64,000 bases of DNA from CAXBMB01 sp052078155 (GTDB taxonomy: Bacteria; Pseudomonadota; Alphaproteobacteria; Kiloniellales; DSM-21159). Below are positions 1 to 8,288 of this stretch, piece after piece (within the stretch, counting starts at the first letter, position 1; every line of letters begins with the position of its first letter). The position numbers were made by a program, and so were the translations under genes. The stretch spans positions 1,736,001 through 1,800,000 of the forward strand of contig JBQJBP010000001.1 in the NCBI GenBank assembly GCA_052078155.1, given 5' to 3'. The notes beneath the pieces were generated by a model. It saw only the letters and a program-made list of their open reading frames with translations, did not search any database and had not been told where the DNA came from.

Positions 1-755
1 GGGTTGCCGCGATACATGCCGCCAGGGATCACAGCTGTGCGGTAGAAGGAGTTGTCAGCGACCAGCTTGTCGATGGCAGGACCATCTGTCTGCACCAGCA
101 CGGCATCACAGGACGCCATGGTTTCCTGAGTGCTGCCAGAGGGGTGACCCACCAGCCAGAAGTAGGCATCAATCTTGTTGTCGCATAGAGCCTGACCCAT
201 TTCGGCAGACTTCAGCTCAGTGGCCAGTTTCAGGTCAGAGCGATCCCAGCCCAGAGCTTCTTCCATCACTTCCCAGGTGCCGCGTGTTCCGGAACCGGGG
301 TTGCCGATGTTCACCCGCTTGCCCTTCAGGTCGTCGAGGGTTTTGATCCCTGCATCAGCCCGGGCAATGATGGTAACCGGCTCTGGATGGATGGAGAATA
401 CAGCGCGCAGCCCTTCATAAGGACCCTGGTCCTTGAACTTGGAGGTGCCGTTGTAGGCGTGGTACTGCCAGTCAGACTGGGCCACACCCATATCCAGTTC
501 ACCATTGCGGATGGTGTTGATGTTGTAGACAGAGCCACCAGTGGATTCCACAGAGCAGCGCACGCCATGTTCCTTGCGGTTCTTGTTGACCATCCGGCAG
601 ATGGCGCCTCCAGCGGGGTAGTAAACACCCGTCACACCACCGGTGCCGATGGAGATAAATTTCTTCTCTTGTGCCTGGGCCATACCGCCCGCAGCCAACA
701 GGAGTGAGCCGGCCAGAACCGCCAGGCTGCCCCCCTTGATCATTCCTTTGAGCAT
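1..755 (-). CDS. TAXI-family TRAP transporter solute-binding protein (C-terminus cut by window edge)
   Basis: Periplasmic substrate receptor of a tripartite ATP-independent (TRAP) transporter of the TAXI class. Reading from the ATG at 755, residues 1-28 form a Sec signal peptide ending AMAQA-like (GGMAQA), followed by the typical TAXI start FISIGTGGVTGVYYPAGG and the later VNIGNPGSGTRGTWE segment. About 251 codons are present and the frame stays open at base 1, so the C-terminus and the membrane subunits expected next to it lie outside the window. A Met at codon 5 is an alternative start. The gene lies on the same strand as the LysR gene at 987-1877. The nearby cysteate genes make an organosulfonate or amino-acid-like substrate possible, but the ligand cannot be read from the sequence. 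Confidence 0.9.
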   Translation of the reverse strand, partial: MLKGMIKGGSLAVLAGSLLLAAGGMAQAQEKKFISIGTGGVTGVYYPAGGAICRMVNKNRKEHGVRCSVESTGGSVYNINTIRNGELDMGVAQSDWQYHAYNGTSKFKDQGPYEGLRAVFSIHPEPVTIIARADAGIKTLDDLKGKRVNIGNPGSGTRGTWEVMEEALGWDRSDLKLATELKSAEMGQALCDNKIDAYFWLVGHPSGSTQETMASCDAVLVQTDGPAIDKLVADNSFYRTAVIPGGMYRGN

Positions 756-834
756 TTCAGCCTCCACTGAATTTTTTGTTATGAGGCCGCCATGCTGGCA
801 AAAATAGGATAGGATGGAAAGTTCAATAATGAGG

Positions 835-847
835 GGTAAATATTACC
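835..847. promoter_or_regulatory. Inverted repeat upstream of the TRAP receptor gene
   Basis: GGTAA-ATA-TTACC is a perfect 5-bp inverted repeat in an AT-rich stretch 80 bases upstream of the start codon at 755. Its position suits an operator or activator site. The protein that binds it is unknown; the LysR product of 987-1877 is one candidate. Confidence 0.3.
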
Positions 848-986
848 AAACATTATACCAGGATCATTTCGACCGCCACAACGGGAGCGAGATTATCACT
901 CCGCCTGATCCCATCGATAGGAGAACGAACAAATCGAACCGCTAAAGCGGTTTGCAGCCAGCTACACCAGTGTCGTTGCTTCTCTG

Positions 987-1877
987 TCAGGATCGCTCCT
1001 GTGCGAGGTAATCTGACAAAAACGCCAGGAAGGTCTTAGTCGCCTGAGAAGCATCTACCCGCAGCGGCGTGAAAGCTGCCAGAGACCAGCGTGTTTTCGG
1101 ACGCAATGAGATCATCGCAAAAGGCTTGTCCATGAATTCCCGAGCGACGGAGGAATCGATGATCGACAGCCCGGCCCCGGCAGCGACCATGTTGCAGATA
1201 CCTCGTTGGGTCCGCGCCTCCACCACCAGCTTGGGAGAGACTCCGGACTTTTGAAACAGCCGATCCACAGTCGCCCGAAAGGGACTGCCCTGGGCCAGGG
1301 CAATGAAGGGCTGTCCGGCGAGGGTCGCCAGGTCCACGGAATCCACCCCGGCCAACCCATGGGTCAGGGGAGCAATACAGATCGCGTCATTGTCGCCCAG
1401 CGGAAAGATATTCAAAGCCTGTTCCGGCAGGGGCAGAATTCCTACCCCCACATCAAACTGCTCCGACACGACCCGTTCCACTGCCAGCTTTTTGGGCCCG
1501 GACTCCAGCTCCACCCGAATGCCGGGATAGCGGGCGACAAAGGCTCCGATGGCGCTGGACAGCACACCGTCGGCATAGGCTGGCATGGCGATGATGCGCA
1601 CGCGCCCGACCCCGTGGCTTCGGATGGCCTCCGCAGCCTCCATGATCAAGTCCATTCCGCGAAACGACCGCTCCACTTCGGCGTAAAGCTGTTGGCCGTC
1701 CTGTGTGGGATGAAGGCCTCTTTGCCGTCTTTCAAAAAGAGAGAAGCCAACCTGCCGTTCCAGATCTGCAATCAGGCGGCTGATCGCGGGTTGCGTCACA
1801 TGCAGTGCCTCCGCCGCTGCTGATGCAGATCCCAATTGAAAAGCGGCTCTGAAGGCCTCGACTTGCCGGTGATTCAT
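987..1877 (-). CDS. LysR-family transcriptional regulator
   Basis: 296-residue LysR-type regulator. The N-terminal winged helix-turn-helix (about residues 1-60) contains the classic ASAAAEALHVTQPAISRLI recognition segment and LFERRQRG wing. The rest is the LysR substrate-binding domain of normal length. It is transcribed divergently from the sulfite exporter and sulfo-lyase pair at 2239-4132 and points towards the TRAP receptor, an arrangement typical of a LysR protein controlling its neighbours. Cysteate clusters of the cuy type often carry a regulator here, so control of cysteate use is a reasonable inference, not something the sequence proves. The ATG at 1877 gives the expected MNHRQVEAF start. 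Confidence 0.9.
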   Translation of the reverse strand: MNHRQVEAFRAAFQLGSASAAAEALHVTQPAISRLIADLERQVGFSLFERRQRGLHPTQDGQQLYAEVERSFRGMDLIMEAAEAIRSHGVGRVRIIAMPAYADGVLSSAIGAFVARYPGIRVELESGPKKLAVERVVSEQFDVGVGILPLPEQALNIFPLGDNDAICIAPLTHGLAGVDSVDLATLAGQPFIALAQGSPFRATVDRLFQKSGVSPKLVVEARTQRGICNMVAAGAGLSIIDSSVAREFMDKPFAMISLRPKTRWSLAAFTPLRVDASQATKTFLAFLSDYLAQERS

Positions 1878-2238
1878 CAGGGTCCCCGCTCCACATTTGG
1901 AGTTATCCCGCCTGCCAAGCCACCTACCTGACAGGAACTGAAACAGTGATATAATATTTTTGCATATAAAACGATAAAAAAGCGATTAGATGTTTTACCT
2001 GAAATGTCGTAGCTCTAGAGCAGGATCGGTGTAGCTGACAGCACAACAAGCCTGCCGTGAAGCGACAGCTCGTTTTTTGGCGTCTCGATATGGGACGACT
2101 TTGAGCAACAAGCGGCTTCACAGGCTGTGCCCACCAGTTCCGATTTGTCTTTAGTTCAATAGGGGCCCGACTGGTTCGGAACCCTTGGGATCGGGCCAGC
2201 ACCTCCCCTCCCTTTCCCCTCGTCAGATCCGGGTATTC
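1878..2238. promoter_or_regulatory. Divergent promoter region between the LysR gene and the sulfite exporter gene
   Basis: 361 bases without a convincing gene. An AT-rich core at about 1949-1981 (ATATAATATTTTTGCATATA) is the likely promoter and LysR-binding area. At 2013-2027 the string CTCTAGAGCAGGATCGG resembles one end of the dispersed palindromic repeat found elsewhere in the window and may be a relic. No intrinsic terminator is seen. Confidence 0.4.
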
Positions 2239-3060
2239 ATGGAAGACGGCTTTATCTTTCTTCATCTGGCAGTACTCGTCGCCTCTCTCCTGCAAGCGGC
2301 CAGCGGCATTGGTTTTGGCGTGCTGGCCGGGCCGGTTTTGCTGATGAGTCTGAACAGCAGCTCTGCTGTTCAGGTAACCATTTTGCTGAGTTTCGCCATT
2401 GCACTGGTGCTGCTGCCCGGCCTGCGCCACGACATTGACCGCCCCTTGCTGAAACGGCTGATCATCGGGACGCTTCCGGGACTGGCCCTGGGCATCTGGG
2501 TTTTCAGCCAGGTCAGTCTGTCCAGTCTGATGTTGCTGGCCGGACTGGCTGTGCTGTTCCTGGCATTGGTCAGCAGTGGGCTGACGGCCCGGCTGCGCCC
2601 CCTGGTCTTTGCCCCCGCTCTGAACGGAACCGCTACCCCCCTCAAAGAAGGCGTGGAAAGCGAGGCTCTGCAGAGCGGAAAGCAAACGCGGGGTGACCTT
2701 CTGATCGGGCTGATTTCCGGCGCCATGAGCAGCAGCCTGGCCATGCCTGGCCCTGTGGTCGCCGCTCATCTGAGTGCGCAACGTCGCCCCAAAGAAGTCA
2801 TCCGGGCGACCATTCTGGCACTGTTTGTCTTTTCCTATTCAGCGGCCATGGCCGTACAGGTGATCTGGGCCGGATTTGAGAACAGCACAGCCAACCTGAG
2901 CCTGACCCTCTTGCCTGCCACCCTTCTCGGGGTTTGGCTGGGCCGCCTTCTGGCCCAACGGATCAGCCAGAAAGCCTTTCAGCGCCTGATTTTCCTCTTG
3001 CTGCTGCTGACAGCCTTTAGCCTTTTGAGCAAAGCCACCGGAGTGCTCTTTCATGCCTGA
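2239..3060 (+). CDS. cuyZ: TauE/SafE (TSUP) family sulfite exporter, CuyZ-like
   Basis: 273-residue polytopic inner-membrane protein of the TauE/SafE family. It shows two halves of hydrophobic helices: LAVLVASLLQAASGIGFGVLAGPVLL near the start, and a second half beginning LLIGLISGAMSSSLAMPGPVV at about residue 155. I chose the ATG at 2239 because it begins just before the first helix; a TTG at 2185 would add 18 polar residues. The stop overlaps the start of the downstream gene by 8 bases, so the two are translationally coupled. Next to a cysteate sulfo-lyase-type enzyme, the expected role is export of the sulfite released by desulfonation, as proposed for CuyZ in Ruegeria (Silicibacter) pomeroyi. 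The family call is firm; the substrate is inferred from context. Confidence 0.8.
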   Translation: MEDGFIFLHLAVLVASLLQAASGIGFGVLAGPVLLMSLNSSSAVQVTILLSFAIALVLLPGLRHDIDRPLLKRLIIGTLPGLALGIWVFSQVSLSSLMLLAGLAVLFLALVSSGLTARLRPLVFAPALNGTATPLKEGVESEALQSGKQTRGDLLIGLISGAMSSSLAMPGPVVAAHLSAQRRPKEVIRATILALFVFSYSAAMAVQVIWAGFENSTANLSLTLLPATLLGVWLGRLLAQRISQKAFQRLIFLLLLLTAFSLLSKATGVLFHA

Positions 3061-4132
3061 ATCTTCACTTTCCCCCGGTCTTGTCGCGACCCCTTCAAGC
3101 CTGGGACGCCTGGACAACCTGCCCCGAGCCCGCCTGGGCCAATCCCCTACCCCTCTGGAGCGGATGCACAACCTGGAGGCCTATCTGGCAGACGAAAGAG
3201 GAGGCCCGGCACCCAAGCTCTACGTCAAGCGGGATGACCTGACCGGTCTGGCCATGGGTGGTAACAAGGTTCGGCAACTGGAGTACTATGTCGGCGAAGC
3301 GGTCGACCAGGGGGCAGACACTCTGATCATCACAGGGGCCGTTCAGTCGAACTTTGTCCGGCTGGCAGCCGCAGCAGCCCGCACCCGCGGCATGGATTGT
3401 CACATCCAGCTGGAAGAAAGGGTGGCCAAACAGGATCCGTTGTACCGCAGTTCCGGCAACGTCCTGCTGGACAAGGTCCTGGGTGCGACCCTTCATTCTT
3501 ATCCGCACGGGGAAGATGAAGCCGGGGCCGACCAGCAGCTGGAAATCCTGGCAGAGGATCTGCGGCTGAAGGGCAAGTCGCCTTATGTCATTCATCTGGC
3601 CCCGGGCCATCCGCCCCTGGGCGCTCTGGGCTACATCGACGCTGCGCGGGAAGTGGTTCACCAAATGGCTGCCCAGGACCTGACCATTGATGAAATGGTG
3701 GTCGCTTCCGGCAGCGGGAACACCCATGCCGGTTTCCTCTTTGGCTTGCGGGCGCTGGACAACCAGTCTGTTGTGACCGGGGCCTGTGTCCGCAGAGACG
3801 CAAAGGCCCAGGCCCCTCGGCTGGTCCGCCGCTGCCAGCAGATTGCCAGCCATCTGGATTGCACCAACCCGGTGGCTGATGGAGAAATCCTGTTGGAAGA
3901 CGCCTTTCTTGCTCCCGGCTATGGTCAGCTCAACGCAGCCAGCCGGGAAGCCATTCAACTGGCAGCCCACTGTGAAGCTCTGTTGCTGGACCCGGTCTAC
4001 ACCGCAAAAACCTTCGCGGCCTTTTTGCAGCAGGCCCGTGCCAGTGACGCCGAGCGGGCTCTGTTGTTCCTGCACAGCGGGGGCACGCCGGCGCTCTTTG
4101 CCTATGGCGACAGCCTGCTGGACGAGACCTGA
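3053..4132 (+). CDS. cuyA: PLP-dependent L-cysteate sulfo-lyase (CuyA type) / D-cysteine desulfhydrase family
   Basis: 359-residue fold-type II PLP enzyme of the D-cysteine desulfhydrase/ACC deaminase family. The PLP lysine is K72 in GGNKVRQLE, and the substrate-binding loop reads GAVQSNFVR (residues 95-103). Typical D-cysteine desulfhydrases have QSNHxR there, so the His is replaced by Phe. Cysteate sulfo-lyase converts L-cysteate to pyruvate, ammonia and sulfite. That assignment rests on the overlapping sulfite exporter gene: its stop and this ATG share ATGCCTGA. A D-cysteine desulfhydrase would have no obvious need for a sulfite exporter. A strong terminator follows at 4168-4202. The family is certain; cysteate specificity is probable. 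Confidence 0.75.
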   Translation: MPESSLSPGLVATPSSLGRLDNLPRARLGQSPTPLERMHNLEAYLADERGGPAPKLYVKRDDLTGLAMGGNKVRQLEYYVGEAVDQGADTLIITGAVQSNFVRLAAAAARTRGMDCHIQLEERVAKQDPLYRSSGNVLLDKVLGATLHSYPHGEDEAGADQQLEILAEDLRLKGKSPYVIHLAPGHPPLGALGYIDAAREVVHQMAAQDLTIDEMVVASGSGNTHAGFLFGLRALDNQSVVTGACVRRDAKAQAPRLVRRCQQIASHLDCTNPVADGEILLEDAFLAPGYGQLNAASREAIQLAAHCEALLLDPVYTAKTFAAFLQQARASDAERALLFLHSGGTPALFAYGDSLLDET

Positions 4133-4167
4133 ACCAAATCCAGGCCGGAACGCCAGAGAAGTCATAA

Positions 4168-4202
4168 AAAAGGGGCAGACTGAAATGCAGTCTGCCCCTT
4201 TT
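4168..4202. terminator. Bidirectional intrinsic terminator between cuyA and the SDR gene
   Basis: Perfect 15-bp arms (AAAAGGGGCAGACTG and its complement) enclose the loop AAATG. The arms start with A's and end in T's, so the hairpin can stop transcription from both converging genes. Confidence 0.9.
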
Positions 4203-4223
4203 GCTTTCAAAACCCAGCGGGGT

Positions 4224-5003
4224 TTAGTCCTGTTTCACAGGCACCGTGTAGTTCAGAGCCATGCGCCCGCCATCGGCATAAAGGGTCTGGCCGGTCATGT
4301 AACTTGAATCATCACTGGCCAGGAAGACCACGATAGAGGCGATTTCAGAAGGCTCGCCCACCCGTCCCATGGGGGTACGGGAAAGAATGCCGTGCATCTT
4401 CGTCGGGTCGTCGGCCACGGACGCAAAAACCTCCGTGTTGATGGAGCCCGGGCCTACGGCGTTCACACGGATGTTGTGGTCAGTCAGGGACAGGGCCATG
4501 ACCTTGGTCAGCTGATTGACACCGCCTTTGGACACCACATAGGGCGTGATTGCCGGAATGGCCATGACCCCATTGACGGAAGACATGTTGATGATGGCAC
4601 CGCCACCACCCTGGCTCACCATCTGACGGGCAGCCGCCTGACCGGTCAGGAACACGCCTTTCAGATTGACGCGCAGCACCCGGTCGAAATCATCTTCAGC
4701 CAGATCCAGGAAATCACAGGCGTGGACAATGCCCGCGTTGGGCACACAGATATCAATCCGGCCATAGGCGGCGACAGCAGCGGCCATCAGGGCGTCGACT
4801 TCCGACTTTTCTCCTACATCACAATGGACATAGAGAGCTTCAGCACCAGCCGCCTGCAGTTCTTCCACAGCCTGTTCGCCGCGGGCGTCCTGCACGTCGG
4901 CCAGAACCACCTTGGCACCTTCTTTGGCGAAGGCCTTCGCACAGGCCAGACCGATACCGGCAGCCGCACCAGTGATAACAGCGACCTTATCTTTAAGACG
5001 CAT
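4224..5003 (-). CDS. SDR-family NAD(P)-dependent oxidoreductase
   Basis: 259-residue classical short-chain dehydrogenase/reductase. The Rossmann motif TGAAAGIG is at residues 11-18, and an acidic residue after the second strand (LADVQ, D36) suggests NAD preference. The catalytic set is S141/S142 in NMSSVNG, Y155 and K159 in YVVSK. The C-terminal FLASDDSSYMTGQTLYADGG is typical of the family. I chose the ATG at 5003 because AAGAGGA lies 6-8 bases upstream; an in-frame start at 5039 has no such site. It converges on cuyA and shares its terminator. The substrate is not readable. Confidence 0.92.
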   Translation of the reverse strand: MRLKDKVAVITGAAAGIGLACAKAFAKEGAKVVLADVQDARGEQAVEELQAAGAEALYVHCDVGEKSEVDALMAAAVAAYGRIDICVPNAGIVHACDFLDLAEDDFDRVLRVNLKGVFLTGQAAARQMVSQGGGGAIINMSSVNGVMAIPAITPYVVSKGGVNQLTKVMALSLTDHNIRVNAVGPGSINTEVFASVADDPTKMHGILSRTPMGRVGEPSEIASIVVFLASDDSSYMTGQTLYADGGRMALNYTVPVKQD

Positions 5004-5374
5004 GGGATTTCCTCTTGCTTGGTAGTTTTGGGCGGACACCTTGTGCCTCCCCTATGCTTCTCCTGCCCAGCTATGTGCCACGAAACGGATATCCGGCAGC
5101 TCAGCCCTTTGACCTTTCATTCCCCAGGGAACACCAGTTCCAACGGCGGCGCCTTCCGTCCGAGCGGCCTTTTGCTGCTGCTTCCTGATGGGGTTCCCGC
5201 CTTTTCTTATCGGGAAGGACTGTCAGAACCAGCCAGAAGCAACAGGACCTGGACGGGCGCAAGCTGCCACGAGAATCTTGCCGGAACAAGCTTTGTAACC
5301 TGCTTTCCTTTCAGCAGACTTGTGCAGGGGTGCAAAAGCCCCTCAAGGCTGTTAGCAATGGGCCGTTGCAAGGT
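5004..5374. other. Divergent intergenic region, no gene recognised
   Basis: 371 bases between the SDR gene (minus strand) and the DUF123 gene (plus strand). It must hold both promoters, but I see no clear hexamers, repeats or hairpins. Confidence 0.3.
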
Positions 5375-5902
5375 ATGTTTGAGTGTTTCATGTCCAAGTC
5401 CCCGCGCCCTGTCCGATCCCCGAAAGAAACCTCTCCTGATGATCATGTCACCCGGTTGTCCAGTGCCATTGGGCTGGAAAGTCTGCCGCGCGAAGGTGGT
5501 GCCTATGCCTTGGTCATAGACCTGGACCGCCCCCTTGCTGTGCCCGCCGGTCGAAAGGAAATTCAAAGCCTGAAACCGGGGCGTTACCTCTATGCAGGCA
5601 GTGCTTATGGTCCGGGTGGCATTCAGGCCCGGGTCGCCCGCCATGCCCGACGCGACAAATCCCTGCGCTGGCATGTGGATCATCTGACAGTTGCCGCCGG
5701 GGTGTCCTGGGCGGTGGCGCTGCCCGGTGGCAAGGAATGCGATATCGTTGCCTGTCTCATCAAAGACAACAGGGTAAGCCAGCCCATCCCCGGCTTTGGC
5801 TCCAGCGATTGTCGCAGCTGCAAAACCCACCTGCTGGCTCTGCCTGAGGGCTTCGACACGGCTCAACTGGGTGCCCGGCTCAACCAGGCTTTCAGTTTCT
5901 AA
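5375..5902 (+). CDS. GIY-YIG nuclease family protein, DUF123 type
   Basis: About 175 residues. The core matches DUF123, a GIY-YIG-related domain: GGAYALVIDL, then GRYLYAGSAYGPGGIQARVARH, RWHVDHLT and a closing GSSDCRSCKTHLL. In archaea the domain is often fused to endonuclease III, which suggests a DNA-repair link; in bacteria it usually stands alone, as here. The biochemical role is unproven. The start is uncertain: GTG 5330, ATG 5375 and ATG 5390 are all in frame. I chose 5375 because a weak AAGG lies just upstream; the first 30-40 residues are not conserved domain. The gene is monocistronic. Confidence 0.75.
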   Translation: MFECFMSKSPRPVRSPKETSPDDHVTRLSSAIGLESLPREGGAYALVIDLDRPLAVPAGRKEIQSLKPGRYLYAGSAYGPGGIQARVARHARRDKSLRWHVDHLTVAAGVSWAVALPGGKECDIVACLIKDNRVSQPIPGFGSSDCRSCKTHLLALPEGFDTAQLGARLNQAFSF

Positions 5903-6058
5903 CCGCCTTGTGCACCCAGGTATCTGCCTGCCGGGATCTGAACGTCCGGATATTCTGATTACCCCGATGGAGAACGAGACCTTGCCGCAGCGCTGACACA
6001 CGCGCTTGTGATCGCCTTTTGACTGGTTCTGAAACAGCTTTTGCGGGCAAGCTGAGTT

Positions 6059-7093
6059 ATGTCCGCACTTTCATTGAACGCTTTCAGGCCTTTCTTTGAG
6101 CGCCAGCTTAAGCCATCCCGATGGCTGCTTTGCCTGCTGGCGGGCATTCTGGTTGCCGTCTTTTCTCCGCCTCAGGCTCAGGCCACCCCGGAAAGCTGGG
6201 CCAGTGAATGGCCGGAAACCGACTTCAACAAACACAGCGTCGACTTCAAAGAGATCCTGTCCGGCGGGCCGCCCAAAGACGGTATCCCCTCCATAGACAA
6301 GCCCCGCTTCAAGCATGTGTCGAAAGTGGAGTTGCCCGGAACGGAACCTGTCATTGGTCTCACAGTCAACGGCCATTCCCGGGCCTATCCGCTGCGCATT
6401 CTGACCTGGCATGAAATCGTCAACGACACCTTGGGCGGGGTTCCGGTAACGGTTACCTACTGCCCCCTCTGCAATGCTGCGCTGGTCTTTGATCGCCGCC
6501 TGGGAGATCAGGTTCTGGACTTCGGCACCACCGGCAAGCTGCGCAACTCCGACCTGGTGATGTATGATCGTCAGACGCAAAGCTGGTGGCAGCAGTTTCT
6601 GGGACGGGGCATCGTCGGGGAGCTGACGGGCGAAGAGCTGACACTCCTGCCCGCCCGCCTGGAAAGCTGGGACAGCTTCCGTACGCGCCTGCCTCAATCG
6701 GAAGTGTTGGTGCCCAACAACCCGGACATGCGGCCTTACGGAGCCAATCCCTATGTTGGCTATGACAGCGCAGCCTACCCCTTCCTCTATAAAGGCGATC
6801 TGCCAAAGGACATTGAGCCCATGGCCTATGTCATCGCCATTGAGGATGACGCCTGGCCGCTAAAACGCCTGCAGGCTGCCGGCCAGATTGAAACAGACAG
6901 CCTGAGGATGACCTGGACCCCGGGTCTGTCTTCTGCTCTGGACAAACGGGCCATCGCCGAAAGCCGGGACCTGGGTAATGTGGTGGTGCAGGAAAAGGAC
7001 AGCCAGGGACAATGGCAGGACCGGGTCTACGATCTGACCTTTGCCTTTGTCTTTTATGCCTTCCGGCCCGACGGCAAATTCCATCTGAACTAA
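6059..7093 (+). CDS. DUF3179 domain-containing exported protein
   Basis: 344 residues. An N-terminal hydrophobic segment (about residues 20-36, WLLCLLAGILVAVF) followed by QAQA is a probable signal peptide, so the protein should be periplasmic. The remainder is the DUF3179 domain, with the hallmark segment GVPVTVTYCPLCNAALVFDR containing a CxxC pair (CPLC), preceded by AYPLRILTWHEIVND. The function of DUF3179 is not established; the CPLC motif hints at metal binding or redox. A dispersed repeat lies just downstream. Confidence 0.88.
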   Translation: MSALSLNAFRPFFERQLKPSRWLLCLLAGILVAVFSPPQAQATPESWASEWPETDFNKHSVDFKEILSGGPPKDGIPSIDKPRFKHVSKVELPGTEPVIGLTVNGHSRAYPLRILTWHEIVNDTLGGVPVTVTYCPLCNAALVFDRRLGDQVLDFGTTGKLRNSDLVMYDRQTQSWWQQFLGRGIVGELTGEELTLLPARLESWDSFRTRLPQSEVLVPNNPDMRPYGANPYVGYDSAAYPFLYKGDLPKDIEPMAYVIAIEDDAWPLKRLQAAGQIETDSLRMTWTPGLSSALDKRAIAESRDLGNVVVQEKDSQGQWQDRVYDLTFAFVFYAFRPDGKFHLN

Positions 7094-7622
7094 TCCAGAA
7101 ATGCTCTGATATCCTGAAAGGAGTTTCACGCTTCAGGTGTCATCATGTCTTAGAGTCAAATCGGTTTAAGTGGAATCACTGCGTGATGGCGCTTAAAGCG
7201 TGAAACTCTCTTCAAAGTGTTAGAGGATGATTCACGGTTTAGGTACAAGCGCAAAGCGCTTCTAGCTAAACCGATCATGCTCTAGGTCAACTGATATCGA
7301 TGTGACGGCAGCAGTCAGTTTAGAAGTCGGCCTCTCCTTCCGGCTGCAAGAGCTGCTTAATCCTTTTCTGGCAAAGTGCTTCAGTGGTTCCGGCGACTCA
7401 CTGACCGTCACCATGCCTAAAGTGGTCGTCTCCTGCCGCCTAAGATGATATGAGATGCGGCTTGTGCCTCTTTTGGAGTCTCTGGAGAGTTTCTCCGGTA
7501 GATTACAGGGTGCGTCTCGACGGGAAGGAAGCGCAAAGCATCTCGTTTTCTGTCGGTCTGCTCTTGGTGACTTAAGGGGACATCCGGCAGAACCTGATCA
7601 CAACCCAGTCACTTCAACGCTT
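7094..7622. other. Intergenic region containing a dispersed repeat
   Basis: 529 bases without a gene. The 5' part holds a repeat copy (7150-7285) and, directly upstream at about 7121-7146, a fragment resembling the opposite-orientation half of the same element. The remaining 330 bases up to 7622 show no recognisable feature. Confidence 0.5.
7150..7285. repeat. Dispersed palindromic repeat, copy 1 (long subtype)
   Basis: 136-bp element beginning TTAGAGTCAAATCGGTTTAA and ending ACCGATCATGCTCTAG, so the termini form an imperfect inverted repeat. Internally it carries GGTTTAG...CTAAACC with AAGCGC-AA-GCGCTT nested inside it, and a second small palindrome around GGAATCAC/GTGAT. The same plan recurs at 27561, 48982, 38193 and 52624. 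Confidence 0.85.
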
Positions 7623-8288
7623 ATGTCCAACGTCTTTACCACCGCCCTGCGCCAACGCTTCAGCAAGCTTCTGCTGCTTGCAGCCGAAAGCCCTTACAAA
7701 GGGGAACAGGAAGCAGCTTTGGCAGCAGCCGAACGTCTGGCCAAAGGCTGCGACATGACGCTGGATGAAGCCGCGCGGCTGTGTCGGGAGCCGGACGAAG
7801 AGCCGCGTCAGGCACCTAAGCGCCAGCCTACCGCCCGGGAAGAAAAAGACAGTGACTGGGCCCGAAGCTTCCATTCCGCCTTCAAACGAGACACCTCCGA
7901 AGACGCCGCCGCCTCCCGCCAGCGTCAGCAGGAACTTTGGGATGCGGAAGACAAGGCAAAAAAGGATGCTTCCGACGCCTATCATCGCAATCGCCGCCAG
8001 CAAAAAAACGGACGCCGGGTTCCTCCCCGCGACTTTGCCTGCACACTGATGCGCGAAACGGACTTTCCTCTCTCGGAAATCGCCAGCATCACCCAACTGC
8101 CCCTGCAGGACCTGATTGCGCAGAAACTGAAGATGCGCGGCGAAATCAAAAGCTACCAGGAAGCCCAGCGCCGTAAAGCTGAAGAGCGTCGCCGCAAAGG
8201 GTTGGCCCGCGGACCTCAGCAGCCGCGCCGCAGTCGGAACCCCTGGGATACAGCCGCTGGCGGTCGCAAGGCCAGTTCAGGCCGTTAG
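7623..8288 (+). CDS. DUF2786-like protein of unknown function
   Basis: 221 residues from the ATG at 7623. Residues 10-50 (LRQRFSKLLLLAAES, GEQEAALAAAERLAKGC, MTLDEAARLC) match the start of DUF2786. This is followed by a long charged, low-complexity middle (residues 55-135), a short helical segment near residues 140-180 (MRETDFPLSEIASITQLPLQDL) that could be a helix-turn-helix, and a basic, Arg-rich tail. The basic tail suggests nucleic-acid binding, but the function is unknown. Its 3' end overlaps the convergent glycosyltransferase-like gene by 12 bases. An upstream in-frame start at 7455 adds 56 residues of unlikely composition and was not used. Confidence 0.65.
   Translation: MSNVFTTALRQRFSKLLLLAAESPYKGEQEAALAAAERLAKGCDMTLDEAARLCREPDEEPRQAPKRQPTAREEKDSDWARSFHSAFKRDTSEDAAASRQRQQELWDAEDKAKKDASDAYHRNRRQQKNGRRVPPRDFACTLMRETDFPLSEIASITQLPLQDLIAQKLKMRGEIKSYQEAQRRKAEERRRKGLARGPQQPRRSRNPWDTAAGGRKASSGR

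Noticed and set aside
1924..2781. 285-codon minus-strand frame over the LysR-cuyZ promoter and cuyZ
   Set aside because: Gln- and Asn-rich shadow of the TauE/SafE gene with no family resemblance.
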